Positions 17,406 to 26,254 are shown, counted from the first letter of the stretch. The stretch is DNA of 64,000 nt from Streptomyces sp. V1I1 (GCF_030817355.1 NZ_JAUSZH010000001.1:7291001-7355000), one strand, 5' to 3'. Numbers and translations are program-made. The notes: a model not told the origin generated them from the letters alone.

Positions 17406-18761
17406 TCAATCGCCCGCCGCGCTCAACAGACCTGGCCAGTCAGGGATTTTGACGGTACGCCGGCCGAGCGTGCGGCCCAGCGCCGACTCCGCCGTCTCGA
17501 TCGACAGCCAGCCCGGCCACTGCACCGGACGCTGTCCCGACTTCCGCAGTTCGGCCAGCGGATCCTCGGCGACGGGCCGAAGCGCGAGCGTCGCGGCATC
17601 GTCGAGAAGCGAGGCCACCGTCTCCTTGGCGCACGGCCGGTTGGTGCCGATCACCCCGGTCGGGCCGCGCTTGATCCACCCCGCCACGTACTCCCCGGGC
17701 GACGGTACGCCGTCCCGCAGTATCCGCCCGGCCGCGTGCGGCACCGTGCCGCGACCCTCGTCGAACGGCAGCCCGGGCAGCGGGACACCGCGGTAGCCCA
17801 CAGCCCGCAGCACCAGCTGAGCCTCGATCTCCTCGTACGTTCCGGTGCCCCGAACGCCTCCGTCACCGTCCGGAACGGTGCGCTCGAACCGTACGCCGGC
17901 CACCCGCCCACCCTGCTCCAGCAGCTCCACCGGGCGCAGGAAGAACCGCAGATGGATCCGGCGGTCCCGGCTCTGTTCGGGTTGCGCCGCCCAGCCGCGT
18001 ACGACATCGAGGTTGCGCCGGTTGACCGCGGGCAGCGCGGACACGGCGGAAGCAGAAGGATCCGCGTACGCGGGGTCGAGCGAGAGGTCCGCGGGATCGA
18101 CCAGCACCTGGGCCGCAGGCAGCGAGCCGAGCTCCCGCAGCTCCTTGGTGGTGAACTTCGCCTGCGAGGGGCCCCGCCTGCCCACCATGTGCACCTCGCG
18201 CACCTGGCTGACCGAGAGCGCCCCGAGTGCCGTCTGCGGCACATCGGTGGGCCGCAGCTCGTCCGCGCCCCGCGCGAGGATGCGTGCGACGTCGACGGCC
18301 ACATTGCCGACGCCGATGACCACGGCCGAACGGGCCCCGAGAGCGAAGTCGTTGCCCGCCGAGTCGGGGTGCGCGCTGTACCAGGAGACGAAATCGGTGG
18401 CCGAGTGGCTGCCGGGCAGATCCTCGCCGGGAATGCCGAGCCTGCGGTCCTTGGCGGCCCCGACGCAGTAGACGACGGCGTGGTAGAGCTCCAGGAGCCG
18501 CTCGGGGCCGAGCCCGTGCCTGCCCACCTCCACATTGCCGATGAAGTCGATCCGCTCGTGCTCCAGCACCGTGCGCAGATTGTTCTGCAGGGACTTGATC
18601 TTCTCGTGGTCGGGCGCGACTCCGTAGCGCACGAGTCCGTAGGGGCAGGGGAGCCGGTCCAGTACGTGCACACGCACATCCGGCACCCGGCTCTGCTGGA
18701 CGAGGTCCTGCGCGGCGTAGACCCCGCTGGGTCCCGATCCGACGACAGCGACGCGAAGCAC
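17406..18761 (-). CDS. Ferredoxin--NADP reductase, FprA/adrenodoxin-reductase type
   Basis: A 451-residue FAD/NADP enzyme passing electrons between NADPH and ferredoxins, often serving cytochromes P450. The FAD motif VAVVGSGPSGVYAAQ is at residues 3-17, CPYGLVRYGVAPDH is family-specific, the NADP motif AVVIGVGNVAVDVARIL is near residue 160, HMVGRRGPSQAKFT follows, and GWIKRGPTGVIGTN is near residue 370. The length matches mycobacterial FprA. The GTG at 18761 has GGAAGGAG upstream and is preferred over the ATG-like extension to 18794. It is a single-gene unit with no P450 or ferredoxin gene adjacent. Confidence 0.92.
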   Translation of the reverse strand: MLRVAVVGSGPSGVYAAQDLVQQSRVPDVRVHVLDRLPCPYGLVRYGVAPDHEKIKSLQNNLRTVLEHERIDFIGNVEVGRHGLGPERLLELYHAVVYCVGAAKDRRLGIPGEDLPGSHSATDFVSWYSAHPDSAGNDFALGARSAVVIGVGNVAVDVARILARGADELRPTDVPQTALGALSVSQVREVHMVGRRGPSQAKFTTKELRELGSLPAAQVLVDPADLSLDPAYADPSASAVSALPAVNRRNLDVVRGWAAQPEQSRDRRIHLRFFLRPVELLEQGGRVAGVRFERTVPDGDGGVRGTGTYEEIEAQLVLRAVGYRGVPLPGLPFDEGRGTVPHAAGRILRDGVPSPGEYVAGWIKRGPTGVIGTNRPCAKETVASLLDDAATLALRPVAEDPLAELRKSGQRPVQWPGWLSIETAESALGRTLGRRTVKIPDWPGLLSAAGD

Positions 18762-18901
18762 AGCTGCGCTCCTTCCCGCAGGGGATTCCAGCATCGCACC
18801 GGTATGCGCAGATCGGGGAGATGCTCTAACGGGGTGTCTTGTGTCGCCGCGATGTGCGTGCCGCCGCGGAAGGTCCGGATTTGGCTGGTTACGTGCTAAT
18901 T

Positions 18902-19591
18902 GTGCAAGAAACTACGTTTCTTAACGCTAATGATCAGTATGACCTGGGTGGGGCGCTGCCCTACCCGCCCGTCTGGGAGCTACAAGGTGCGGGCACGGTC
19001 ACCTCGGAGCCCGGCGGACCTGAGATCCCCGGAACCGAGATCCCCGGACCTGGGATTCCACGACCCGAGATCCCCCCGCCCTGGTTCAACGTCCGGCTGA
19101 CCTTCGCCGACGGTGCCCGCATCGACGTCCTCGCCGTCGTCGACGACGGGCAGATCGCCATTGAGGATCTGCACGCCGACCCGCCGCTGCCCCTCGGGGG
19201 CTTCGCGGTGCTCGCCGAGCGGATCGGGGACCCGCTCGAGGACGCCTGCCGGGTGGCCACGCCGCCGCCTGTCCCCGATGAACCGGAGCCCGCCCCACCC
19301 TGCGTCGGCGGGCACGCGGACGCGCCGGGTCCCGACCGCCGCCGGGCCCGCCCCGCGGTGCCGCGCGGCAGCGCCGGGCGGCAGATGGCGGCCGACGCCT
19401 ACCGGGCCGCGCAGCGGGACGGGCTCGACCCGGTGCTAGCCGTGATGGCCGCGACCGGGCGGAGTCGCCGCAAGTCGCTCCGGCTCATTGCGGGCGCCCG
19501 CGACGAGGGCTATCTCGCGCCACGCCACAACCGCCGCCGGCCCGAGCCCGGCGCCGTCCAGCGGAAGGTCACAACGCGCGCATCCGGTTGA
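18902..19591 (+). CDS. DUF6214-type protein
   Basis: A protein of about 229 residues seen mainly in Streptomyces; its function is unknown. It has a conserved WFNVRLTFADGARIDVLAVV block with IEDLHADPPLPL, a Pro-rich linker, and a C-terminal helical part (GLDPVLAVMAATGRSRRKSLRLI) that resembles a DNA-binding or sigma-like helix pair. Between residues about 40 and 60 is a small repeat of EIPGP-like units. The start is uncertain: GTG at 18902 is used, while GTG 18893, GTG 18854 and TTG 18839 are possible. The 5' end is unusually AT-rich for this DNA. The 3' end overlaps the convergent DUF305 gene by 23 bp. Confidence 0.65.
   Translation: MQETTFLNANDQYDLGGALPYPPVWELQGAGTVTSEPGGPEIPGTEIPGPGIPRPEIPPPWFNVRLTFADGARIDVLAVVDDGQIAIEDLHADPPLPLGGFAVLAERIGDPLEDACRVATPPPVPDEPEPAPPCVGGHADAPGPDRRRARPAVPRGSAGRQMAADAYRAAQRDGLDPVLAVMAATGRSRRKSLRLIAGARDEGYLAPRHNRRRPEPGAVQRKVTTRASG
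18906..18922. promoter_or_regulatory. AT-rich inverted repeat at the DUF6214 start
   Basis: AAGAAAC-TAC-GTTTCTT is a perfect 7-3-7 dyad in an AT-rich patch (about 18870-18940). It falls inside the chosen coding start, so it may be an operator or an mRNA hairpin near the initiation region. Confidence 0.5.
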
Positions 19592-20234
19592 TCTCACTCG
19601 TCTGCTGAGCGATCACATCGCTCGCCATCTCCTCGATCAGGATGTTGTTGCCCTTCGAGAGGGCGTCGGTGGCCATGGTGATGGCCCCCTGGTGGTGAGT
19701 GGTCATCAGCTTCAGGAAGAGTTCGTCGAACGCCTTGCCCTTCGCCCCGCGCAGCTGGGCGAGTTGGGCCGTGGTGGCCATTCCGGGCATCGCGGCCTGC
19801 CCGTGGTCGTGACCGCCCTTCCCCTTCGCCCCGCCGTTCGTTTTCAGCCACCCCTGCATCGCGCCGATCTCCGGCTTCTGTGAGGCGGCTATCCGCTCCG
19901 CGAGCCGCTTGACCTGCGTGGATCCCGCGCGTTCCGGTGCCAGGGTGGTCATCAGCAGCGCCTGACTGTGGTGCGCGATCATCATCTGCGCGTAGGAGAA
20001 GTCCGCCGCGTTGGGGGAGTCGTCGGGGGCGGCCTTCGCGGCTTCCTCGGCGGAGAGAGTCCTGGCCGGCTCACCCGGCTTGCCGGGTGCCACCACGGAG
20101 GGTCCTGTATCCCCCTTGGCCTTGGCGGGAGTGCCGGAGTCCGACTCGCAGGCGCCCAGGGCGAGTACGGCGGCAGTGACCGCGGCCAGGGCGACCGGCC
20201 TGCGGACACACGCGGCCCTACTGCGGTTCAACAC
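19569..20234 (-). CDS. DUF305 lipoprotein
   Basis: A 221-residue secreted lipoprotein. The signal peptide (RRPVALAAVTAAVLALGAC) ends in the lipobox LGAC near residue 28, then comes a Gly/Pro-rich linker and a DUF305 helical domain. Its paired histidines (MMIAHHSQALLM, MTTHHQGAITMA) and the HDHGQAAMPGM segment suggest metal, perhaps copper, binding. The GTG at 20234 has AGGAGG five bases upstream. It is divergent from the LVIVD-repeat secreted protein; the two are commonly neighbours in Streptomyces and probably act together outside the membrane. Confidence 0.9.
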   Translation of the reverse strand: MLNRSRAACVRRPVALAAVTAAVLALGACESDSGTPAKAKGDTGPSVVAPGKPGEPARTLSAEEAAKAAPDDSPNAADFSYAQMMIAHHSQALLMTTLAPERAGSTQVKRLAERIAASQKPEIGAMQGWLKTNGGAKGKGGHDHGQAAMPGMATTAQLAQLRGAKGKAFDELFLKLMTTHHQGAITMATDALSKGNNILIEEMASDVIAQQTSEINRMRAL

Positions 20235-20410
20235 GGTGACCTCCTGTGGCACTTGGGGTGTTTGGGGACGTTCCTAGCACGCTTCCGCACGCCGATGATC
20301 AAAAACTTTCATTACGTCTGTGTTGCCATCTGTTGAGATGTACATGGAAGGGAAGATACTGCCGAGGTCCGTGAACCGTTCAACTGCGAACGGATACAAG
20401 GGAGGACGCA

Positions 20411-21916
20411 GTGACCCTGTTGCACCCCACCCGAGTGCGGCGCAGACGTCTGGGCGTGGCGGCAGCCGCGGCCGGGCTCCTCGGCACACTGCTGACGGCC
20501 GGACCCGCGGCCGCCACACCAGACCCCGGCGACACCCCCGCACAGCAGGGAGTGTCCTCGGGGCAGGCGGCCGAAGACAGGTCTGCCATCAAGAGCGGTG
20601 AGATACCCGGAGTGGACGAGATCGTCCACAGCGACAACATCGAACATCTCGCCAACATCCCCAAGGACGCGCTCAAGGGCACCAACTCGGACCTTGCCTT
20701 CCAGGGGAAGTACGCCTTCGCGGGCAACTACGACGGCTTCCGGATCTTCGACATCAGCAATCCGAAGTCGCCCACGACCGTCGCCCAGGTCCTTTGCCCC
20801 GGTGGGCAGAACGACATCTCGGTCTCCGGTGACCTGCTCTTCCTCTCCACCGACTCCTCGCGCAGCGACAATTCGTGCAACAGCACGTCGCAGCCCGCGA
20901 CCGAGAAGTCGTCCTGGGAAGGCATGAAGATCTTCGACATCAGCGACATTCGCAACCCGAAGTACGTCGCCGCTGTCGAGACCGCCTGCGGCTCGCACAC
21001 GCACACGCTCGTGCCCGAGCGCCGCAACGTCTACATCTACGTCTCCTCGTACTCGCCGAGTACGACCTTCCCGGACTGCCAGCCGCCGCACGACGGAATC
21101 TCCGTCATCAAGGTGCCGCGCAAGGCCCCCGAGAAGTCCGCGATCGTGAACTTCCCGGTGCTCTTCCCCGGCGACGGCCCGGACGGCGGCGGCAACCCCG
21201 GCTCGCCCACCAACCCGGGCGTCTCCAAGACCACCGGCTGCCACGACATCACGGTGCTCCCCTCGAAGGACCTGGCCGCCGGCGCCTGCATGGGTGACGG
21301 CATCCTGTTCTCGATCGAGGACCCGGAGCACCCGAAGGTCATCGACCGGATCCAGGACAACGTCAACTTCGCGTTCTGGCACTCGGCGACCTTCAACCAG
21401 AAGGCCAACAAGGTTGTCTTCACAGACGAGTTGGGCGGCGGCGGCGCGGCCACCTGCAACGCCGAGATCGGCCCGAACCGTGGCGCCGACGGCATCTACG
21501 ACATCGTTGGCAGGGGCGAGAGGAGCAAGCTGGTCTTCCGCAGCTACTTCAAGATCGACCGGCCCCAGGCCGAGGCCGAGGTCTGCGTGGCCCACAACGG
21601 TTCGATCATCCCGGTGAAGGGCCGCGACATCATGGTCCAGGCCTGGTACCAGGGCGGCATCTCGGTGTGGGACTTCACCAACTCCTCGAAGCCGAAGGAG
21701 ATCGGCTACTTCGAGCGCGGTCCGGTCACCCTCGACCAGGTCACCACCGCGGGCCCCTGGTCGGCGTACTACTACAACGGATACGTCTACTCGAACGACA
21801 TCGCCAAGGGCCTCGACGTCCTGAAGATCAACGACAGGCGCACGGACCCGGCGAAGCGGGTGCGGCTGCGCGAGCTCAATGTGCAGACCCAGCCGGACTA
21901 CTTCGACCGCGACTGA
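20411..21916 (+). CDS. Secreted LVIVD-repeat protein
   Basis: A 501-residue exported protein. The N-terminus has an Arg-rich start, a hydrophobic core and an AAA cleavage-like site near residue 36. The rest is beta-propeller-like, with repeats such as YAFAGNYDGFRIFDISNP, GMKIFDISDIRNPKYV, GISVIKVP, ILFSIEDPEHPKVI and GISVWDFTNSSKPKEI. These are the LVIVD motif with the DIS.P signature. Many Cys residues suggest disulfides. The GTG at 20411 is preceded by GGGAGG. It is divergent from the DUF305 lipoprotein; the 176-bp gap holds both promoters. Its role at the cell surface is unknown. Confidence 0.88.
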   Translation: MTLLHPTRVRRRRLGVAAAAAGLLGTLLTAGPAAATPDPGDTPAQQGVSSGQAAEDRSAIKSGEIPGVDEIVHSDNIEHLANIPKDALKGTNSDLAFQGKYAFAGNYDGFRIFDISNPKSPTTVAQVLCPGGQNDISVSGDLLFLSTDSSRSDNSCNSTSQPATEKSSWEGMKIFDISDIRNPKYVAAVETACGSHTHTLVPERRNVYIYVSSYSPSTTFPDCQPPHDGISVIKVPRKAPEKSAIVNFPVLFPGDGPDGGGNPGSPTNPGVSKTTGCHDITVLPSKDLAAGACMGDGILFSIEDPEHPKVIDRIQDNVNFAFWHSATFNQKANKVVFTDELGGGGAATCNAEIGPNRGADGIYDIVGRGERSKLVFRSYFKIDRPQAEAEVCVAHNGSIIPVKGRDIMVQAWYQGGISVWDFTNSSKPKEIGYFERGPVTLDQVTTAGPWSAYYYNGYVYSNDIAKGLDVLKINDRRTDPAKRVRLRELNVQTQPDYFDRD

Positions 21917-22545
21917 TCCGCTGCCTCAACACGCGTTCCGCCGGGCGGTCTCTCGCCCGGCGGGACGCCGAGCTCCCAGTCGAGCCCGTACCGCTGGAAC
22001 AGCTCCGCGCGCAGCCGAGCCGGCGGCATAGGCACCCCCGGCAGCAGGATCGCGAAAACCGCGCCCATCAGCTGGGCGCGCAGCAGTGGATAGTCGGCAT
22101 CGGCATCCGGTGATCCGTAGCGCTCCACCGTGTCGCGCAGCAGGGCCGCGAGACGCTGCTGTTCCGAGCACTGCCAGAACCCCTCGGCCTGCAGGACCCC
22201 CGACATGTGCGTCCGCATCAGCATGGGCCGGTCGACCGCGAGCCCGAGGATGGCGTCGATCGCCCGCGCGAGCCGCTCGCGCCCGTCATCGGTTCTGGGC
22301 TCGCGCTCCAGCGCCGCTTCCAGTGTGCGATGCATCAAGCGGTGCACGGCCGACTGCAGCAGCTGCCGTTTGCCCGGGAAGTAGTACGAGACAAGCCCGC
22401 GTGCCGAGCCCGCTCTGTCTGCGATGTCGGCCAGTGTCGTCGCCTCGTACCCGCGCTCTCCGACCAGCTCCACGGTGGCCTGCAAAAGCCGCTCCCGGGA
22501 ACGCCGACGAAGCTCTTCATTGACCGATGCGCTCCGCGGGGACAT
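21898..22545 (-). CDS. TetR-family transcriptional regulator
   Basis: A 215-residue repressor. The N-terminal helix-turn-helix is RLLQATVELVGERGYEATTLADIADRAG...SYYFPGKRQLL, followed by an alpha-helical ligand domain. The ATG at 22543-22545 has AGGAG seven bases upstream. Its own promoter contains a 13-bp dyad next to a TATATT -10, so it is probably autoregulated. The last 19 bp overlap the convergent LVIVD gene. The target beyond itself is not obvious, because the HAD gene upstream is co-oriented and 172 bp away. Confidence 0.9.
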   Translation of the reverse strand: MSPRSASVNEELRRRSRERLLQATVELVGERGYEATTLADIADRAGSARGLVSYYFPGKRQLLQSAVHRLMHRTLEAALEREPRTDDGRERLARAIDAILGLAVDRPMLMRTHMSGVLQAEGFWQCSEQQRLAALLRDTVERYGSPDADADYPLLRAQLMGAVFAILLPGVPMPPARLRAELFQRYGLDWELGVPPGERPPGGTRVEAADQSRSK

Positions 22546-22564
22546 GCTTGACTCCTGCGTTGAC

Positions 22565-22582
22565 TGGCTCCGAGCCAATATA
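22565..22582 (-). promoter_or_regulatory. Promoter and operator of the TetR gene
   Basis: TGGCTC-C-GAGCCA (22565-22577) is a perfect dyad. It directly adjoins TATATT (22577-22582, minus strand), a good -10 for the TetR gene starting at 22545. This is a typical autorepression layout. Confidence 0.65.
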
Positions 22583-22717
22583 CTCAGGGTGCCCCGGCGC
22601 GAGGCTTTCAGGGCCTGGTCAGCGGGGGTGCTGCCTGAACCGGGCGACGCGGGGGATCGTCCGGTTTGGGTAGCTTTGGCATGTCTTAAGTGTGCCTCTG
22701 TGAGCCTCCGGTCAGTT

Positions 22718-23413
22718 TCAGTCGATGAGCCCGAGCACCGGGCGCAGTCCCGCCGGACGATCCTCCACCGGCAGATGGTCCACGAAATGGACCGCACATC
22801 CCAGATTCGCGGCCCCGCCGTCCGCATATTTGTCGTCGCCGACCATCAGGACCTCGCCCGGGTCCTTGCCCAGCGCCTCACAGGCCGAGCGGAAGAGGCG
22901 TACGTCGGGCTTCTGCACGCCGTGCTCGAACGACAGGGCATACGCGTCCACCCAGCCATCCAGGCCGTGGGCGCGGAAGACCGGCCGCAGGTCCCAGCCG
23001 ATGTTGCTGACCACGGCGATGCCAACCCCCCGCTCCCGCAGCGTGCGCAGCACGTCGCCGGCGTCGGGGTACGGGCGCCAGGCGTCGGGCGTCATATGGC
23101 GTTCGTAGAGCGCGTCGTACAGACCCGGGTCCGGAAGCTCCACCTGGCGGGCGAGACCGGTGTACGCGGCACGGTGCCGTTCCGCGCTCTCGTCGCGGGT
23201 CTCCCACAGATCGGCGAGACCTGGTGGCATCCGCTGTGGCGACGAGCCGCCGGGGAGTGCCCCGGCCGCCGCCAACTGCCCGGCGTACCGGGCCAGTTCG
23301 GCCTCGGGGAGACTGCTGCCCCGTGCGTCGAGTACCGCGCGAAGCCAGTCCCGCGCGGGCTCGATGCGAAACAGCGTTCCTGAGAAGTCGAAGAGCACAC
23401 CCTTGATCGCCAT
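22718..23413 (-). CDS. HAD-family hydrolase
   Basis: A 231-residue HAD enzyme. Motif I reads FDFSGTLF (DxSGT rather than DxDGT; the nucleophile Asp is kept, while the usual acid/base Asp is Ser). It then has a helical cap, motif II VVSNIG, the Lys in EHGVQKPDVRLF and the acidic motif VLMVGDDKYADGGAA. The Ser substitution at the second position is seen in phosphonatase- or dehalogenase-like members, so phosphatase activity is less certain. The ATG at 23413 follows GGAAGGA. It is 19 bp downstream of the PAP2 gene and likely in one transcript with it. Confidence 0.82.
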   Translation of the reverse strand: MAIKGVLFDFSGTLFRIEPARDWLRAVLDARGSSLPEAELARYAGQLAAAGALPGGSSPQRMPPGLADLWETRDESAERHRAAYTGLARQVELPDPGLYDALYERHMTPDAWRPYPDAGDVLRTLRERGVGIAVVSNIGWDLRPVFRAHGLDGWVDAYALSFEHGVQKPDVRLFRSACEALGKDPGEVLMVGDDKYADGGAANLGCAVHFVDHLPVEDRPAGLRPVLGLID

Positions 23414-23432
23414 GACCGCGATCCTTCCGGGG

Positions 23433-24119
23433 TCAGCGCTGCCGGGACAAGACCACACGCTCGTACGCGGCGATCGAAAGCGCCGCCCAACAGGCGCCGA
23501 GCAGCCAGCCGCCCACCACGTCCGAGGGCCAGTGCACGCCAAGGTAGAGCCGGGTGAGGCCGACCCCGACGACGGAGACTACGGCGGCCGCGATGCTCCA
23601 GTGCCACAGCCGCCCCTCTCCTCCGTGCCGCCTGAGCAGCCACAGCAGCAGAGTGCAGCTGACCATGGCCGTCATCGCGTGGCCGGAGGGGAAGGCCGCG
23701 TAGTGCGCGGAGTCGACGGGATCCGGCCATTGCGGCCTCTCCCGGCCCACGGCGGACTTCAGCCCCTGCTGTACGAAGGTGCCCACCGCGCTCGTCACCG
23801 CGACCCACACCGCCAGCAGCCACTCCCGCAGCCACCACAGCCAAAGAACGGCCGCGGCCGTCAGCGCGCGCATCGTCCACGGGTCCCACACCCAGTCGGT
23901 GAGCACCAGGTTCACGCGGGTGAGCCCCGGCTCGGTCACCGCCCAGCCGTGCAGGCCGTCCGCGACCGTGCGGTCGAAGGAGACGAGGGGGGACCAGGAG
24001 ACCGCGACCAGGGTCAGCAGCACCGCCGAGAGGGCGGCGAGCAGCGCGCCCGTACGGGCGGCGACGCCGACCCGGGTCTGCTCCGGCGGAGTGGGAGGCG
24101 CTGAGCGCGGGAAGTGCAT
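23433..24119 (-). CDS. PAP2-family membrane phosphatase
   Basis: A 228-residue integral membrane lipid-phosphate phosphatase with about five or six hydrophobic helices. The three catalytic motifs are in order: KSAVGRERPQWP (KxxxxxxRP), FPSGHAMT (PSGH) and RLYLGVHWPSDVVGG (SRxxxxxHxxxD type). The likely substrates are undecaprenyl pyrophosphate or phosphatidic acid, acting on the outer membrane leaflet. It lies between the M56 peptidase and HAD genes, all on the minus strand with short gaps (34 and 19 bp), which suggests one operon. Confidence 0.92.
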   Translation of the reverse strand: MHFPRSAPPTPPEQTRVGVAARTGALLAALSAVLLTLVAVSWSPLVSFDRTVADGLHGWAVTEPGLTRVNLVLTDWVWDPWTMRALTAAAVLWLWWLREWLLAVWVAVTSAVGTFVQQGLKSAVGRERPQWPDPVDSAHYAAFPSGHAMTAMVSCTLLLWLLRRHGGEGRLWHWSIAAAVVSVVGVGLTRLYLGVHWPSDVVGGWLLGACWAALSIAAYERVVLSRQR

Positions 24120-24153
24120 GGGGGAGATCTTCGCCGCTCACCGGCTCATACGG

Positions 24154-25089
24154 CTATCCCAGCGCGCGCAGCGCGGGCACGAATGCCACCAGCAGGGGGA
24201 TCACAGGCACCAGGGCGGCGGCCGCGGTCAGCCGCAGCCGGCGGCCCGCGGTCAGCCGCGGCACGGGTGTCAGCAGCCGGTTCACCCGCTGCGGCAGTTG
24301 GGCGTCCGGCGTGGGGCAGGGCCCGAACACGCCACGGTCCTCGTTGAGTTCGACCAGGGCCAGGGCGATCGTCAGCCGGCCGAAGCGCCTGGACGCGACG
24401 TCGTCGGCCGCCAGCTCGACGAGCCGGTGCATCTCGCCGCGGAACGCCGCGAACACCGGGATCTGCGGAAAGCCGTTGGCGAGCGCGGCGGAACAGTGCA
24501 GCAGCCAGTCGTGCCGTGCCTGCGCGTGCCCCTGCTCGTGCGCCAGTACGGCATCGAGTTGACGGCCCTTCAGGCGGCGCAACGCGGCCGTGGTGACGAC
24601 CAGTTGGGGTGCCGCGCCCGGCAGCCACCAGACGTCGGGCCGCACGCCCTCCAGGACGACCAGAGGTTCGCTGCCCGGCTCCTCGCCCGGCATCAGAGGG
24701 GCACGCACCAGAAGCTCTGTGCGCCGCCGCTTCCCCCGGACACGGGCCCAATGGATCTCGCGGGTGAGCATCGCGCCGGTCCACAGGCCCCCGCAGGCCA
24801 GGACAACGGCGAGGACGGCGGACCACGGGTCGTTCGCGCCGAGGGCGTACGCCTCCACCACCCCGTGCGGCGCGGGCGCGAAGACATGACCCCGCACAAG
24901 CTGCCAGGCCGCCGCCGCGCTGAACGTCATGGAGAGCGCGAAGCACAGCAGTACGGCCGCGACCACGCACTGCCAGACCCACAGTGCCACCACGGGCTCG
25001 CGCTCCGGCCAGTCGGCACGCGACACAAGTCGCGGGGCCACGACGGCGGCCAGTGCTCCGAGGAGCAGCAGCACGAGGGAGACCAACAT
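24154..25089 (-). CDS. M56-family (BlaR1-like) membrane metallopeptidase
   Basis: A 311-residue membrane protein. Hydrophobic helices lie at residues 1-20, 35-60, 85-110 and at the C-terminus, and the zinc motif HEQGHAQARHDW is near residue 190, with the downstream Glu in VELAADD. The fold is that of the peptidase part of BlaR1/MecR1. Usually a BlaI/MecI repressor gene is next to such genes; none is present here. A DUF5134 membrane protein lies 95 bp upstream instead. The target of proteolysis is unknown. Confidence 0.88.
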   Translation of the reverse strand: MLVSLVLLLLGALAAVVAPRLVSRADWPEREPVVALWVWQCVVAAVLLCFALSMTFSAAAAWQLVRGHVFAPAPHGVVEAYALGANDPWSAVLAVVLACGGLWTGAMLTREIHWARVRGKRRRTELLVRAPLMPGEEPGSEPLVVLEGVRPDVWWLPGAAPQLVVTTAALRRLKGRQLDAVLAHEQGHAQARHDWLLHCSAALANGFPQIPVFAAFRGEMHRLVELAADDVASRRFGRLTIALALVELNEDRGVFGPCPTPDAQLPQRVNRLLTPVPRLTAGRRLRLTAAAALVPVIPLLVAFVPALRALG

Positions 25090-25184
25090 GCTGTCAGCCT
25101 ATGAGCGCGGGGCTACTTGCGGGTATGGCCTCGCGCTCCAAGTGACGTACGACACGGTTTCGGTGCCACCCGCCCGTAGACGGC

Positions 25185-25730
25185 TCAGAGAGCGAGCAGC
25201 ATCGCCAGCATGGCGAGGCCCATGGCGAGCCGGCAGGCCGGCGCCAGCTCGGGCCGTGCGCTCCAGGAGACCGTCGCCGCACCGCCCGGGGGGGACGGCA
25301 CAGGCATTAAGCGGACGCCGGAGCGCAGCACGTACACGGCATAGTACACCAGCAGCCCGCCGGTGAGCAGGGGGATTCCGGCGGCCGCATGCCCGGGGTG
25401 GCCGGCGCCGGACGTCATCGCCACCGCCATGTAGACCATCGCGAGGGAACCCACGACGTGATGCAGATGGTGAGCGCCGCGGCGGGCCGGCCACAGGGCG
25501 CGCAGCGCCGCCGCCCCGAAGACCACCGCGTACACCACCCAGCCCCAACTGGGCGGCGCGAACACGGCGGCGGGCACCGCCATCGCCGCCATTCCCCACC
25601 CCATCAGGGCTTCGCCGCCGGCCGCCTCGCGTGCCTCGCCGGAACAACTGCGCATCCGTACCAGGCAGTACGCGCCGGTCCCCCCGCACAGCGCGACGAG
25701 CAGCCAGCCGGACATGGCCGGTCCGTGCAC
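25185..25730 (-). CDS. DUF5134 membrane protein
   Basis: A 181-residue protein with about five hydrophobic helices and a His-rich loop (ARRGAHHLHHVVGS...GHPGHAAAG) that could bind metal or heme. Such DUF5134 proteins frequently sit beside M56 peptidases in Streptomyces. The GTG at 25730 has GGGGGAGG six bases upstream, so it is preferred over the ATG at 25715. Function unknown. Confidence 0.8.
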   Translation of the reverse strand: MHGPAMSGWLLVALCGGTGAYCLVRMRSCSGEAREAAGGEALMGWGMAAMAVPAAVFAPPSWGWVVYAVVFGAAALRALWPARRGAHHLHHVVGSLAMVYMAVAMTSGAGHPGHAAAGIPLLTGGLLVYYAVYVLRSGVRLMPVPSPPGGAATVSWSARPELAPACRLAMGLAMLAMLLAL

Positions 25731-25867
25731 GGCGCACCTCCCCCTTCGACGGTTCAAAGAGTCGATGCCCGGCGGCTCGGGGGCCTACGCGAGCGCACGG
25801 AGGTGCACGGAGGTGCATGGGGAGCACAGCGCGGCAGTCCGGCCCGCCCCGGACGCCCTGTGGCGGC

Positions 25868-26254
25868 TCAGGGGCGGTACCGCAGCGGATGATCGGCCGG
25901 CACTTCGACGATCGCGATCCGGTGGCCGTCCGGGTCGGCGATCCACATCTCGATCAGCCCCCACGGCTCGCGCCTGGGCGGCCGCAGCATCTCGACGTCC
26001 CGCGCCGACAGCTCGGCGTGGACCGCGGCCGCGTCCTCGACCTGGAGCCACAGCTCGGGACCGGTCGCGGCCGGGGCCTTTGAGCGCCCTGACACTTCCA
26101 GAAACCCGCCGCCCAGGAAGTAGACCGTGCCCCGCTCGGGACCAGTGCCGAATTCGCGGTAGACGGGGAGGCCGAGTGTCTGCCCGTAGAACCGCCGCGA
26201 CCGCTCGGGGTCGGTCGGGCGCAGCAGGATCCGGCTGCTCAGCACATGCACCAT
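25868..26254 (-). CDS. VOC-family (glyoxalase/dioxygenase fold) protein
   Basis: A 128-residue single-module VOC protein. The N-terminal RILLRPTDPERSRRFYGQTLGLPV and the C-terminal GLIEMWIADPDGHRIAIVE carry the beta-alpha-beta-beta-beta motif and the terminal metal-site Glu. Function within the superfamily (glyoxalase, resistance, dioxygenase) is not determined. The ATG at 26254 has TAGGGT ending six bases upstream, which may be a -10 element of a leaderless transcript. It is divergent from the GNAT gene. Confidence 0.85.
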   Translation of the reverse strand: MVHVLSSRILLRPTDPERSRRFYGQTLGLPVYREFGTGPERGTVYFLGGGFLEVSGRSKAPAATGPELWLQVEDAAAVHAELSARDVEMLRPPRREPWGLIEMWIADPDGHRIAIVEVPADHPLRYRP

